Positions 52,660 to 61,177 of a DNA stretch of 64,000 bases are shown piece by piece; position 1 is the stretch's first letter; every line of letters starts with the position of its first letter. A program made the translations under genes and the position numbers. Source of the DNA: SZAS-79 sp965279075 (GTDB lineage Bacteria > Pseudomonadota > Gammaproteobacteria > Burkholderiales > SG8-39). The notes beneath the pieces are model-generated. The model was not told the origin of the DNA and did no database searches. It saw only the letters and a program-made list of their open reading frames with translations. Where the stretch lies: contig CBDIHI010000006.1 of the NCBI GenBank assembly GCA_965279075.1, positions 124,001-188,000 of the forward strand, written 5' to 3'.

Positions 52660-53829
52660 ATGGCTAGGAAGGCTGCGACAGGGCGCAGACTACTGTTTTG
52701 CTCTTCTGTGTCGCCGAGAGCAACGAGTGCGGGGGAACTCCTAGTATATCGACATCTTCTAGCGCTCCGGGGGTGGGAGGTCATGGACGTAGTCGTCCAG
52801 GACAAACCGCCTTCAATCGACCTCCAGCATGATCTTCAAGTGCTGCTTCCATTACCGCCTCGTTGGCTGCAGCGATTTAGGCGAGGTCTGCTTTTCGGAT
52901 TCGCCGACAGCCTCGCGGCAAACTGGTTGGTTAAGAGATTCTCGATTGAGGCCGATCAATTTAGGCCGGATGCCGTACTTTCGGTCATGCTCCCAGATAT
53001 GTTCCTGAGCGCCGCTGCCCTATTTGCGCGGCGCCGGAATTTGCCCTTGGTACTTCTTTGCCATGATGACTACTCGGACTACGTGCCGCAAACCGGTCGT
53101 GACCTTCTAGCGAGGGTGTATCGCGAATCGACGGTCAGGCTATGCGTATCCAGTGCAATGGAAGAGGAGTTTTTTGTGCGCTATGGAGTGCACGGGGAGC
53201 TTCTGTATCCTATTCCACAAGGGCGTGCCGTTGTGCCGAAAGATACTGAAGATGGAGATCCCCTCGTAGTGGGATTCGCAGGATCAATCGGACTAGGGTA
53301 TGTGGGCGCTATTCTCAATCTGGCCGATGCCCTCGCTGAAGACGGGGGGCGAATGGTCATCGCATCTCCTACACCCAGAGATTCATTAAGTGCAATCTTT
53401 TCCCACCCAGTCGTATCAGATTTGGGCGCGCTGCCGCCTGCCGAGGTTCGGACGAGGCTCTTAGGGGCAGGAGTAAACGTGCTTGCTGTAGTCCAGAGCT
53501 TCGCTGCGGAGGATGAAAGGGCATTTCGGTTCAACTTTCCCTCCAAACTTACTGAATACGCCACCTACGGATTGCCAGTACTTGTAGTGGCACCAGAGGC
53601 CTCGAGCGCAGCAGTATGGTCGAGGAAGACTCCTGGCGCCGCACTTCTAGTAGGTGATGGGTGCAAGAATGAGTTGCGTCTGGCAGTTCGGCGGCTTAAT
53701 ACAGCAACTGAACGGCGCTTGCTTGCGAACGGATTCTATTCCGCAGCGAGCAGTTTTGACCCTGCTCTTCTACAACGCAAGTTCGAAGATGCATTGATTC
53801 GAGCGAGCGCGGCAATAGCCGCTGATTAA
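52660..53829 (+). CDS. Glycosyltransferase (GT4-like)
   Basis: A 389-residue GT-B protein. The N-terminal half has FCSSVSPRATSAGELLVYRHL; the C-terminal half has VVGFAGSIGLGYVGAI and FRFNFPSKLTEYATYGLPVLVV, matching GT4-type donor-binding regions. The sugar is unknown. ATG 52660 has no strong Shine-Dalgarno; it is preceded by a 68-base gap with no further feature. Lower GC than the flanking core genes. Confidence 0.82.
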   Translation: MARKAATGRRLLFCSSVSPRATSAGELLVYRHLLALRGWEVMDVVVQDKPPSIDLQHDLQVLLPLPPRWLQRFRRGLLFGFADSLAANWLVKRFSIEADQFRPDAVLSVMLPDMFLSAAALFARRRNLPLVLLCHDDYSDYVPQTGRDLLARVYRESTVRLCVSSAMEEEFFVRYGVHGELLYPIPQGRAVVPKDTEDGDPLVVGFAGSIGLGYVGAILNLADALAEDGGRMVIASPTPRDSLSAIFSHPVVSDLGALPPAEVRTRLLGAGVNVLAVVQSFAAEDERAFRFNFPSKLTEYATYGLPVLVVAPEASSAAVWSRKTPGAALLVGDGCKNELRLAVRRLNTATERRLLANGFYSAASSFDPALLQRKFEDALIRASAAIAAD

Positions 53830-53846
53830 GGGTTAGGCAGAGTCTG

Positions 53847-55016
53847 ATGCGAGTCCTGTTAAGCTGCCTCCAAAGCCAGAAACGCCATGCGCTGCCCGCA
53901 TACGATTTCTGGCGGACCTATTTCGTGGAAGGTTGCAGGGAGGCGGGGGTCGAGTGCATAGAAGTCCCCGGCGTGGATTGGGCTGAAGCGATGGCGCTTC
54001 CGCAAGGGGAGAAGCTCGATCTCTGGCGTACGCGCACCTGGGATTCGACTCTGGAATTTGCGCGGAAAGAACGCAGCAACCGGGACATAGATTTCTTCTT
54101 GGGATACTTGTACCCAAGGCAGGTCGAGGAAGGCGCGATCGTCGAGTTGCAGCGGATGGGTATCCCATGCGTGAACTTTTTCTGCGACAACGTGAGGGAA
54201 TTTGACACAGTTCCTGAGGAATATCGTCAATTCGATTTGCACTGGGTCCCAGAGTTTGAAGCCCTGCCGATGTACCGCCATGCCGGGCAGCCGCACATCC
54301 ACGCCCCAATGCCCTGCTGGGTTCCGCCAGACTTGCGCACCCCCCCGCAATTGGAAACCGAGCCGCCCACCTTTATCGGTTCAGCAGATATCCTGCGGCG
54401 CAGTTTCCTCGGCCGCGCCGTCAGTGCCGGGGCTGACTTGGTCGTGCGCGGGGCCGGATGGGGCACGGCTACGGATGTCGGCTGCGTCCCCAAACCGAAG
54501 TCCAGCGCGGCTGCGTTCTTCGCGAATCAAGTGCAAACGGCCAGGGCGCATGGCCTCCTGGCCCTGTACCGAAAGATGCAGAATGCGGTCTTTCCGCTCG
54601 ATATTCAGGACTTGCGCGACGAAAGGGTGAGGCCATTCGTTACTCAAGACGAGTACATACGCATAACGCGCGAGGCGATCGTCACCATCGGAATCAACCG
54701 TGTCCCGACGGCGCGCAGATCACATCGGAATCCGCTGACCTACTCCCGACTGCGCGACATAGAGGCCCCGATGCTTGGCGCATGCTATCTCACAGAGTGG
54801 ACAGCGGGTCTGGAGCAGCTCTACGACATCGGGGTCGAAATCGAGAGCTACCGCACGGCGGAGGAACTGTCCTTCAAGATCCTGGAGCTTAAGAACGATA
54901 GACCTCGCCGGATGCGCATGCGCAAAGAAGCGCAGCGGCGCGCGCTGCATGAACATTCCGTTGCTCGAAGCCTTCAGAAGATTTGCAAACGACTCGGGAT
55001 AAGGGGAGCGGAATGA
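53847..55016 (+). CDS. CgeB-like glycosyltransferase (group 1)
   Basis: A 389-residue protein. FFLGYLYPRQVEEGAIVELQ, VNFFCDNVREFDTVPEEYRQFD and the C-terminal RLRDIEAPMLGACYLTEWTAGLEQLYDIG are typical of the CgeB/DUF3880-type glycosyltransferases found in polysaccharide loci. Acceptor and donor are unknown. Its stop overlaps the next FkbM gene by four bases (ATGA). Confidence 0.8.
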   Translation: MRVLLSCLQSQKRHALPAYDFWRTYFVEGCREAGVECIEVPGVDWAEAMALPQGEKLDLWRTRTWDSTLEFARKERSNRDIDFFLGYLYPRQVEEGAIVELQRMGIPCVNFFCDNVREFDTVPEEYRQFDLHWVPEFEALPMYRHAGQPHIHAPMPCWVPPDLRTPPQLETEPPTFIGSADILRRSFLGRAVSAGADLVVRGAGWGTATDVGCVPKPKSSAAAFFANQVQTARAHGLLALYRKMQNAVFPLDIQDLRDERVRPFVTQDEYIRITREAIVTIGINRVPTARRSHRNPLTYSRLRDIEAPMLGACYLTEWTAGLEQLYDIGVEIESYRTAEELSFKILELKNDRPRRMRMRKEAQRRALHEHSVARSLQKICKRLGIRGAE

Positions 55017-55771
55017 GGCCCTCATTGATTTGGAACTGGCGCCTCCTCTGCGAGCGTCTGGCCCTGGCCTCCCAGCGACATCGACGCTTGGCCAAGCTTA
55101 GGAATACTCCGGCGCGCAGTCTTTCACTCGGGCATATCGAGTCCCTCGAACTTCTTGAGTTGATCGAGGATGCGGATGTCAAAGTCATCTACGACGTTGG
55201 TGCGAATGTGGGCACCTGGACCCTGCTGGCAAAGTCCATTTTTCCAGCATCGAGGGTCGAGGCGTTCGAACCGCTACCGAGTCACCACGGCGGCTTCGAA
55301 TCGACCTGCGGCGCTCTTGCGGACGTGACGCTGCACCGCGTCGCACTCGGGCCGACGAATACGGTAATGCCTCTTCGGGTTACGGATTTCTCTGACGCAT
55401 CCAGTTTTCTGCCAATCTCGAGCACGAACCAATGGGTCGCTGGAGTAAAGGAGGTGGGGCAGGTTTCCGTGCCCGTCCGGAGGCTGGAAGACTACAGGCG
55501 GGAAATGGGCCTGGAGTTGCCCGATCTGATCAAGCTCGATGTTCAAGGGTACGAGCTTGCAGTATTGGAGGGTGCGGCCACTGAGCTGGACTATTGCAAG
55601 GCGATAATAATAGAGGTTAGCTTCGTGGAAATGTACGAGGGTCAGTGCATGTTTTTCGACGTCTGCAAGTTCCTAGGAGAGCGTAATTTTCGACTGCGCG
55701 CTTTGGGAGCTTCTACCCCGGTCGCGCAAGCACTGATTCAAGCGGACGTCTTGTTCGTGAAGCAACGATAG
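55013..55771 (+). CDS. FkbM-family methyltransferase
   Basis: A 252-residue SAM-dependent methyltransferase. SAM motif VIYDVGANVGTWTLLAKS, acidic strand VEAFEPLPSHH, and LIKLDVQGYELAVLEGA, the FkbM signature, are clear. The C-terminal LRALGASTPVAQALIQADVLF motif is shared with the remnant 60 bases downstream. Overlaps the stop of the CgeB-like gene by four bases. Confidence 0.9.
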   Translation: MRPSLIWNWRLLCERLALASQRHRRLAKLRNTPARSLSLGHIESLELLELIEDADVKVIYDVGANVGTWTLLAKSIFPASRVEAFEPLPSHHGGFESTCGALADVTLHRVALGPTNTVMPLRVTDFSDASSFLPISSTNQWVAGVKEVGQVSVPVRRLEDYRREMGLELPDLIKLDVQGYELAVLEGAATELDYCKAIIIEVSFVEMYEGQCMFFDVCKFLGERNFRLRALGASTPVAQALIQADVLFVKQR

Positions 55772-55834
55772 GGACGGCATAGACTGTCCCTAAGTGACGA
55801 AGTCTCCTTTGAAAGTGGATGGCTGCATCTAGCA

Positions 55835-56020
55835 ATGAGCAGAATATGCCTTTACTTTAGAAGGGAACCGGAAAGCGATCGGTGTCGAGGTGGAGAAGAA
55901 CCGGGAGTTGCTATTTTCGATTTCCTTGATCGGCAAGAGTTCCGGCGCCATGCGCTGGGCGTTTCAACTCCACTTGGCAACCCCTTGGTCCACACTGTTC
56001 CATTCATGAAAAAAGAGTAA
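55835..56020 (+). pseudogene. Remnant of an FkbM methyltransferase C-terminus
   Basis: A 61-codon frame whose last ~33 residues, from FDFLDRQEFRRHALGVSTP to the C-terminal PFMKKE, line up with the C-terminus of the complete FkbM protein just upstream (RNFRLRALGASTP... FVKQR). The rest of the methyltransferase is missing, so this is best read as the 3' end of a decayed or displaced FkbM gene. It marks a recombination junction between the neighbouring FkbM genes. Confidence 0.7.
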
Positions 56021-56030
56021 GTTACAAAAT

Positions 56031-56777
56031 ATGAGACGCCGGGAAGTATTGATCACGAAATTCAAGGAAACTCGATTTGGGGCCTTTTTACGCAAACGGC
56101 GGTTCCTCAATGCGCATAATTCCGAAAGATCCTTTTATCGCCAATTTGTAAGTCCAGGAGATCTGGTCTTTGATGTTGGAGCAAATATCGGAGACAAAGC
56201 GACATTGTTTCGTTCGCTTGGTGCTCGCGTCATTTGCTTTGAGCCGCAAACAAAGATCGTCGATTTTCTGAAGCGACGGTTTCAATACGATAAGGATGTC
56301 GTTATTGAGAGTGGGGCATTGGGAGAGAGTTCTGGCGAAGGCTCTATTCTGCTTTGTTCTCAGTTGTCGGCTTTATCCACCATGGCCGAATCAAGTTTGA
56401 GCAAAGGACGTTTTGCAAAAGAACTGAAAGGTGCGATGCCCCAAGCGGTTCCGATTCAAACTTTGGAAGCTATGGTTAAGAAGTATGGGAAACCAGATTT
56501 CTGCAAAATTGATGTTGAGGGCTACGAGATACAGGTCATACGTGGTTTGATGTCTTCGGTCCCTCTGCTTTCTTTGGAAGTGAACATCGAATTTCTGCCT
56601 GAAATAAAGCAATGCGTTGAGATTCTTGGTGGAAGAGGGTTGGCTTCCTTTAACTTCAGTATTGGTGAAAACAATTCACTAATTTTTTCCAAGTGGTTAT
56701 CTAGTCAAGAAATTATTGAGTTTCTCGAGTCCCAGACCGATCCGCTTTTCTGGGGCGACATCTATGCGAGGAGTTAG
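56031..56777 (+). CDS. FkbM-family methyltransferase, strongly AT-rich
   Basis: A 248-residue SAM-dependent methyltransferase: VFDVGANIGDKATLFRSLGA, VICFEPQTKIVDFLKRR and FCKIDVEGYEIQVIRGL match the FkbM family. The gene is the most AT-rich of the window, using AAA, AAT, TTT and ATT codons rarely seen elsewhere here, indicating recent acquisition. It starts 10 bases after the remnant frame and ends 63 bases before the next FkbM gene. Confidence 0.9.
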   Translation: MRRREVLITKFKETRFGAFLRKRRFLNAHNSERSFYRQFVSPGDLVFDVGANIGDKATLFRSLGARVICFEPQTKIVDFLKRRFQYDKDVVIESGALGESSGEGSILLCSQLSALSTMAESSLSKGRFAKELKGAMPQAVPIQTLEAMVKKYGKPDFCKIDVEGYEIQVIRGLMSSVPLLSLEVNIEFLPEIKQCVEILGGRGLASFNFSIGENNSLIFSKWLSSQEIIEFLESQTDPLFWGDIYARS

Positions 56778-56789
56778 TGAGGACTGTTC

Positions 56790-56819
56790 CCTTGCTGAGA
56801 GGAGAAACTTTGAGCAAGG
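56790..56819 (+). other. Inverted repeat between two FkbM genes
   Basis: CCTTGCT (56790-56796) and AGCAAGG (56813-56819) are perfect inverted repeats around a 16-base loop, in the 63-base gap between two FkbM genes. No T-run follows. Its role is unknown; it could be a leftover of recombination or a weak transcript hairpin. Confidence 0.3.
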
Positions 56820-56840
56820 AGAAGGCGTAGGGTGGTGTGA

Positions 56841-57659
56841 ATGAGGAGACTCCTTCGATCCAGCGTGAATCTGCTTCCGTCGGCAACGCGAACTTGGATT
56901 AAGCATATTCCTGGCATAGCTGGGTTCCAGAGATTTCTCGTAGACCACGTGCTGTCCGGTGAGCCGTTTATCCATACCATCAACGCCGGACCGGCCACTG
57001 GGCTCGTGTTCGAAGTGACGCTGCCTCTCGACAAGGCGATCTGGGCCGGCATCTATGAGCGCGATTTCGCGCATTCCATATATACCGGAGTAAGACGTGG
57101 CGATGTCTGCTTCGACATAGGTGGTTATCGAGGTTACATGTCGGGCGCGATGGCATTGGCCGGTGCTTCCAAAGTATTGGTGTTCGAGCCATTGCCGGCG
57201 AATCAGCTGGCGTTACGGCGGCTCTGTGCGCTCAATCCCAGGTTGAATATAGAGCTGAAACCGATGGCCGTTGGAAACGTCGATGGGGCGATCAGCCTGC
57301 GTGTCATGGCCGATGCGAGCATGGGTAAGCTGGTCACCAGCACGTTTCAGGCTGGAGTAGCGACAACGGGCGAAATCGACGTGCTTATCCGGCGGCTTGA
57401 TTCGTTGGTGCAGGCACAGGAAATTCCCGTGCCTCAGCTAATTAAAGTCGATGTTGAGGGCGCTGAACTGGATGTTCTCCTGGGGGCGTCTAAGGTGCTC
57501 GGTGAATATCGACCGCGGATTTACATCGAGGCTCACTCCGCGGGGCTAGAGGCGGCGTGTTCGCAAGAACTTGTTGGGCATGGCTACTCCGTGCGTCGCC
57601 TCGAGTTAGAACTGGACGGCGATGACCAACCCCGTCACCTGATCGCCGACCCTCAGTGA
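56841..57659 (+). CDS. FkbM-family methyltransferase
   Basis: A 272-residue protein. SAM-binding VCFDIGGYRGYMSGAMALA (GxRGY in place of GANxG), VLVFEPLPANQLALRRL and LIKVDVEGAELDVLLGA support the FkbM family. The N-terminal ~75 residues are longer than in the other copies and contain a beta-rich LVFEVTLPLDKAIWAG segment. Its stop overlaps the start of the following glycosyltransferase as GTGA. Confidence 0.88.
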   Translation: MRRLLRSSVNLLPSATRTWIKHIPGIAGFQRFLVDHVLSGEPFIHTINAGPATGLVFEVTLPLDKAIWAGIYERDFAHSIYTGVRRGDVCFDIGGYRGYMSGAMALAGASKVLVFEPLPANQLALRRLCALNPRLNIELKPMAVGNVDGAISLRVMADASMGKLVTSTFQAGVATTGEIDVLIRRLDSLVQAQEIPVPQLIKVDVEGAELDVLLGASKVLGEYRPRIYIEAHSAGLEAACSQELVGHGYSVRRLELELDGDDQPRHLIADPQ

Positions 57660-58930
57660 CGGAAGTTGTCGCGCCTAAGGCAGTCAGGGTTGCAATCTTG
57701 ACGGGTGCTTCGCTTGCATGGAATCCGAGGGCGGCGAAAGAGGCAATGACGCTCGTGCGCGCGGGGTACGCTGTTGTCGTTTACGGGTCCTGCACGGATT
57801 TCTCCGCATTTGCGATTGACCGGGCATTCGCCAACCGACATGGCTTTCGGTTCGAGTCTGTTCTTCCCATTTCACACAACGCATTTGTCAATCGCCTCCG
57901 TAACGCATTTAGGCGAGTTCGTGGTCGCTTTGGAAGATATTTGTTCGAACTCCTCGGAATAGAAAACCATTGGCAGTTAGGCCCGCTAGGATCTGAAATG
58001 TTGACCAAGGCAATCTCTTCGAGTGCGGATTACTACATTGCCCATCTCGAACAAGCCATCTGGGTTGCCGAAAAGCTAATAGGCATGGGCAAGCGTGTCG
58101 GGGTCGACATGGAGGATTGGTACTCAGAGGATCTCTTGCCGGAGGCACGCGCGAAGAGGCCCATCGAATTGCTCCGCAATCTAGAGGGTCATCTCCTAAA
58201 GAGAGGAGCGTACGCCCTCTGTACGTCCCAAGCGATGAGCGCGGCATTGGCCAAGGCGTATGACTGTTCTCCGCCCGTCGTCATCTATAACGCCTTCCAG
58301 TGGTCGGAGCGAACCCTATTGGATGGTCTCTACAAAGACAAGAGGGAGTCACGGACACCATCGATCCACTGGTTCTCACAGACCATTGGTCCTGGTCGAG
58401 GGCTGGAGGACCTTCTTGCCGCCCTGCCTCACTTGGATTCTGTGGTCGAGGTTCATTTGCGTGGACATGCGGTTGCTGGGTTCGAAGCCTGGCTGACGGC
58501 CCATGTCCCGGACGCTTGGCGCCGCCACGTATTTGTCCATGACGTTGTGTCTAACGAGCAGCTGCTATCGCGAATATCGGAGCACGACATTGGATTTGCA
58601 GGCGAGATGAAATATAGCAAGAGTAGAGATTTGACAGTCACAAATAAAATTCTGCACTACCTATTAGCGGGACTCGCAGTTGTAGCCAGTGATACCGCGG
58701 GGCAGCGGGAAGTGGCCGAGCAGGCAGGCGGTGCGGTGCTTTTGTACCCCTCCGGCGACGCACTGGCGCTGGCGGCCAGGCTGAATGAACTCCTGGGATC
58801 TCCGGAAAAGCTAAGTCGATCGAAGGCAGCAGCACTTCGCGCCGCAGAAGAAACGTTTTGTTGGGAGCGGCAGGAGAATCTCCTCTTGGAAACTATCGCA
58901 CGTGCCATGTCCGGATCGAACGACAATTGA
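57656..58930 (+). CDS. Glycosyltransferase (GT4-like)
   Basis: A 424-residue GT-B protein from GTG 57656, overlapping the previous stop. An N-terminal VRVAILTGASLAWNPRAAKEA strand, central SIHWFSQTIGPGRGLEDLLAALP and C-terminal NKILHYLLAGLAVVASDTAGQREV match GT4-type transferases, with the acidic donor-binding region near residue 330. Sugar specificity unknown. Last gene of the clearly lower-GC stretch. Confidence 0.85.
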   Translation: MTEVVAPKAVRVAILTGASLAWNPRAAKEAMTLVRAGYAVVVYGSCTDFSAFAIDRAFANRHGFRFESVLPISHNAFVNRLRNAFRRVRGRFGRYLFELLGIENHWQLGPLGSEMLTKAISSSADYYIAHLEQAIWVAEKLIGMGKRVGVDMEDWYSEDLLPEARAKRPIELLRNLEGHLLKRGAYALCTSQAMSAALAKAYDCSPPVVIYNAFQWSERTLLDGLYKDKRESRTPSIHWFSQTIGPGRGLEDLLAALPHLDSVVEVHLRGHAVAGFEAWLTAHVPDAWRRHVFVHDVVSNEQLLSRISEHDIGFAGEMKYSKSRDLTVTNKILHYLLAGLAVVASDTAGQREVAEQAGGAVLLYPSGDALALAARLNELLGSPEKLSRSKAAALRAAEETFCWERQENLLLETIARAMSGSNDN

Positions 58931-58955
58931 GAGATATGGCATTGATACTCTCTCT

Positions 58956-59729
58956 ATGAACTGCCCGATCTGTACCTCGACCAAGGTCAAAGTATTCGCC
59001 GTCTGGCCCGATTTCTCGGTGCAGCAATGCCGGAACTGCGGGTTTCGCTTCGTCGACACCTCGGCCCCCGACTACCCTGCGCACGCTCAGTTCGCCTACG
59101 ACGAACCTGAGATCGGCACGATCCGGCCGGACCAGCCGCACATCCAGCGCAGGGTGCGCGATGTTCTCAGATACAAGCGTCCGCCCGGTAGGGCGCTGGA
59201 CGTTGGCTGCGGCAAGGGGGAGTTCGCGCTTGCGCTGCATGAAAAGGGATTCGAGTGCGCCGGAATCGACATGAAACCGGGGGTCATCTCCCACCTTCAA
59301 GACCATTTCCCCCAGGTGGCCTGGAGTTGCGAGATGACGACGGGGCTGGCAACCCTGCCCGACCGATTCGACGTGCTGACCATGTACCATGTGCTCGAGC
59401 ATGTTTCCGACCCGAGGCAGGCGCTTTCGAGCCTCAAGGCCCTCGCGAATCCCGGAGCGCTGATCGTCGTCGAAGTGCCGCACGTCGGCGGGTGGGAGGC
59501 GCGACTGAAGGGCAGGCGCTGGCATTACTACAAGGTCGATCACGTGAACTACTTTCGAACCGGCGATCTTCGCCGGTTGGCGGCGGACCTCGATCTGGCC
59601 GTCCTGGGGATCCGCGGCTACCAGCATTTCTCCTATCCCCAGGATGTCCTGTGGAAGGACCTTGCCAAGGGCGCGCTCGCCTGGCTCGGGTTTCGGGACG
59701 TGGTTTCGATTTTTCTCCGGGTCGAATAG
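58956..59729 (+). CDS. Class I SAM methyltransferase with N-terminal zinc ribbon
   Basis: A 257-residue protein. The first 35 residues carry CPICTS and CRNCGFRF, a four-Cys zinc ribbon, as in many sugar C-methyltransferase-like proteins. The methyltransferase core has ALDVGCGKGEFALALHEKG (motif I), DVLTMYHVLEHVSDPRQAL and IVVEVPHVGGWEARLKGRRW. ATG 58956 begins directly at the ribbon. Composition returns towards the high-GC background here. Confidence 0.88.
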   Translation: MNCPICTSTKVKVFAVWPDFSVQQCRNCGFRFVDTSAPDYPAHAQFAYDEPEIGTIRPDQPHIQRRVRDVLRYKRPPGRALDVGCGKGEFALALHEKGFECAGIDMKPGVISHLQDHFPQVAWSCEMTTGLATLPDRFDVLTMYHVLEHVSDPRQALSSLKALANPGALIVVEVPHVGGWEARLKGRRWHYYKVDHVNYFRTGDLRRLAADLDLAVLGIRGYQHFSYPQDVLWKDLAKGALAWLGFRDVVSIFLRVE

Positions 59730-59741
59730 GGCGGCCATCCG

Positions 59742-60416
59742 ATGTCAACCCAGCTCCCCGATCACCTGCACCTGGGATGCGGCCTCACTACCCCGGCCGG
59801 CTGGCTGAACGTCGATGGTTCCATGCAGGTGCTGCTGGCCCGGCGGCCGTGGCTGAAGAAATTGCTGGTCGCCTTGCGCATCCTGCCGCGCAAGCAGGCG
59901 GAGATCCCCTGGAGCGCCGCAGTGGTCCGAATGAATCTGGCCGCCCCCCTGCCTTTTTCCGACGGGCAGTTCATTGCCGTGTATTCGTCGCACCTGCTCG
60001 AGCACCTGTATCACGACCAGGCACTGGTGTTGCTGAAGGAATGCCATCGCGTTTTGCGGCGCGGGGGCGTTTGCCGGGCCGTGGTTCCGGATCTGGGCGC
60101 GCTGGTCGCGCGTTATAACGAAGGGAAGGCGAGATCGGATCCGGAAGCGGGAACCCGGTTCATGGAGAGTATGCTGGTTCACGACAAAGCCCCGAAACGA
60201 GGCCTGCTCGGGGCCTATTACCGGATGACGGCGCTCCACCAGCACAAATGGATGTACGACGCCGCTTCGCTCGAGCAGATGTTTACGGCCGCAGGATTTC
60301 ATTTGGTCCGGCGGGCGGATTGTCTCGACAGCCGTATCGTGCGCATTCGCGAAGTGGAGCAGTCCTCACGCATCCTCGATGGGGAGGGAGTGGCGGTGGA
60401 AGGCGTCAAGGATTGA
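59742..60416 (+). CDS. Class I SAM methyltransferase
   Basis: A 224-residue protein. LHLGCGLTTPAGWLNVDGS is a variant of motif I seen in small polysaccharide-locus methyltransferases, and FIAVYSSHLLEHLYHDQALVLLKECHRVLRRGG, spanning motif II to the post-II helix, is typical. The target is unknown. It starts 12 bases after the zinc-ribbon methyltransferase. Confidence 0.85.
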   Translation: MSTQLPDHLHLGCGLTTPAGWLNVDGSMQVLLARRPWLKKLLVALRILPRKQAEIPWSAAVVRMNLAAPLPFSDGQFIAVYSSHLLEHLYHDQALVLLKECHRVLRRGGVCRAVVPDLGALVARYNEGKARSDPEAGTRFMESMLVHDKAPKRGLLGAYYRMTALHQHKWMYDAASLEQMFTAAGFHLVRRADCLDSRIVRIREVEQSSRILDGEGVAVEGVKD

Positions 60417-60430
60417 CCCAGGGGTCGCGC

Positions 60431-61177
60431 ATGCTCTTCCAAAACGCCCGGCAGTGGTTGCGAATGCTCGTCTATCCGGGTCTCGACCTGCATACGCGCA
60501 ACCGTGCGTCCATACGCAGGTTCTGGAGGACCGGCGCAAGAGACGTGCTCGATGCGGGGAGTGGCAATGGCTACCTGTCATGGCTGGCTTACAAGTCCGG
60601 CGCCCGGGTCGTGGCGATGAACTACGAGCAGGGGCAGGTGGACAAAGCGAAGGAATTCTTTCTGGAGTTTCGCAAGGCCGACCCGCAGCGGTTGCGTTTC
60701 GAGTGTCGCAACCTGTATGACCTTGCGGCTGAAACCCGTACGTTCGACGAGATCATCTGCTCCGAAGTCCTGGAGCACCTGCGGCGCGACGGCGATGTGT
60801 TGAAAGAGTTTCATCGCCTGCTTCGGCCGGGTGGCGTGCTGCATTTGTGCTGCCCTTACCGGCTGCATTCGCGCCACCAGGCCGAAGTGCTCGACCTGAA
60901 CGAGACCGGAGGGCATGTCCGTCCCGGGTACACTGAAGCGGACTACCGTGCATTGCTCGAACCGCTCGGGTTCAGGATCGAGCGGGTGGTTGGCATCGGC
61001 GACAAGGGCGTTTTCCACGCCGACAACGCCCTGCGCAGCATTCGCGTGAAGGTGGGCGACTGGGCCGCGTTGCCGCTGCTGCCGTTTGCGCTGCCTTTCG
61101 TGTGGTGCGCGCGGTTGGATCCGCCCGTCCCGTTTTCGCTGTATGTGCGCGCCGTAAAACCTGACAAAGCGGCATGA
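60431..61177 (+). CDS. Class I SAM methyltransferase (UbiE/Methyltransf_11 type)
   Basis: A 248-residue protein: VLDAGSGNGYLSWLAYKSGA binds SAM, and FDEIICSEVLEHLRRDGDVL and FHRLLRPGGVLHLCCPY are the core motifs. The start is ATG 60431, preceded by AGGGG; a TTG at 60413 is a weaker choice. The end overlaps the next glycosyltransferase start by four bases. Confidence 0.87.
   Translation: MLFQNARQWLRMLVYPGLDLHTRNRASIRRFWRTGARDVLDAGSGNGYLSWLAYKSGARVVAMNYEQGQVDKAKEFFLEFRKADPQRLRFECRNLYDLAAETRTFDEIICSEVLEHLRRDGDVLKEFHRLLRPGGVLHLCCPYRLHSRHQAEVLDLNETGGHVRPGYTEADYRALLEPLGFRIERVVGIGDKGVFHADNALRSIRVKVGDWAALPLLPFALPFVWCARLDPPVPFSLYVRAVKPDKAA

Noticed and set aside
55772..56030. Insertion sequence or transposon between FkbM genes
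   Set aside because: No transposase frame, terminal inverted repeats or target duplications were seen; the region is explained better as an FkbM remnant.
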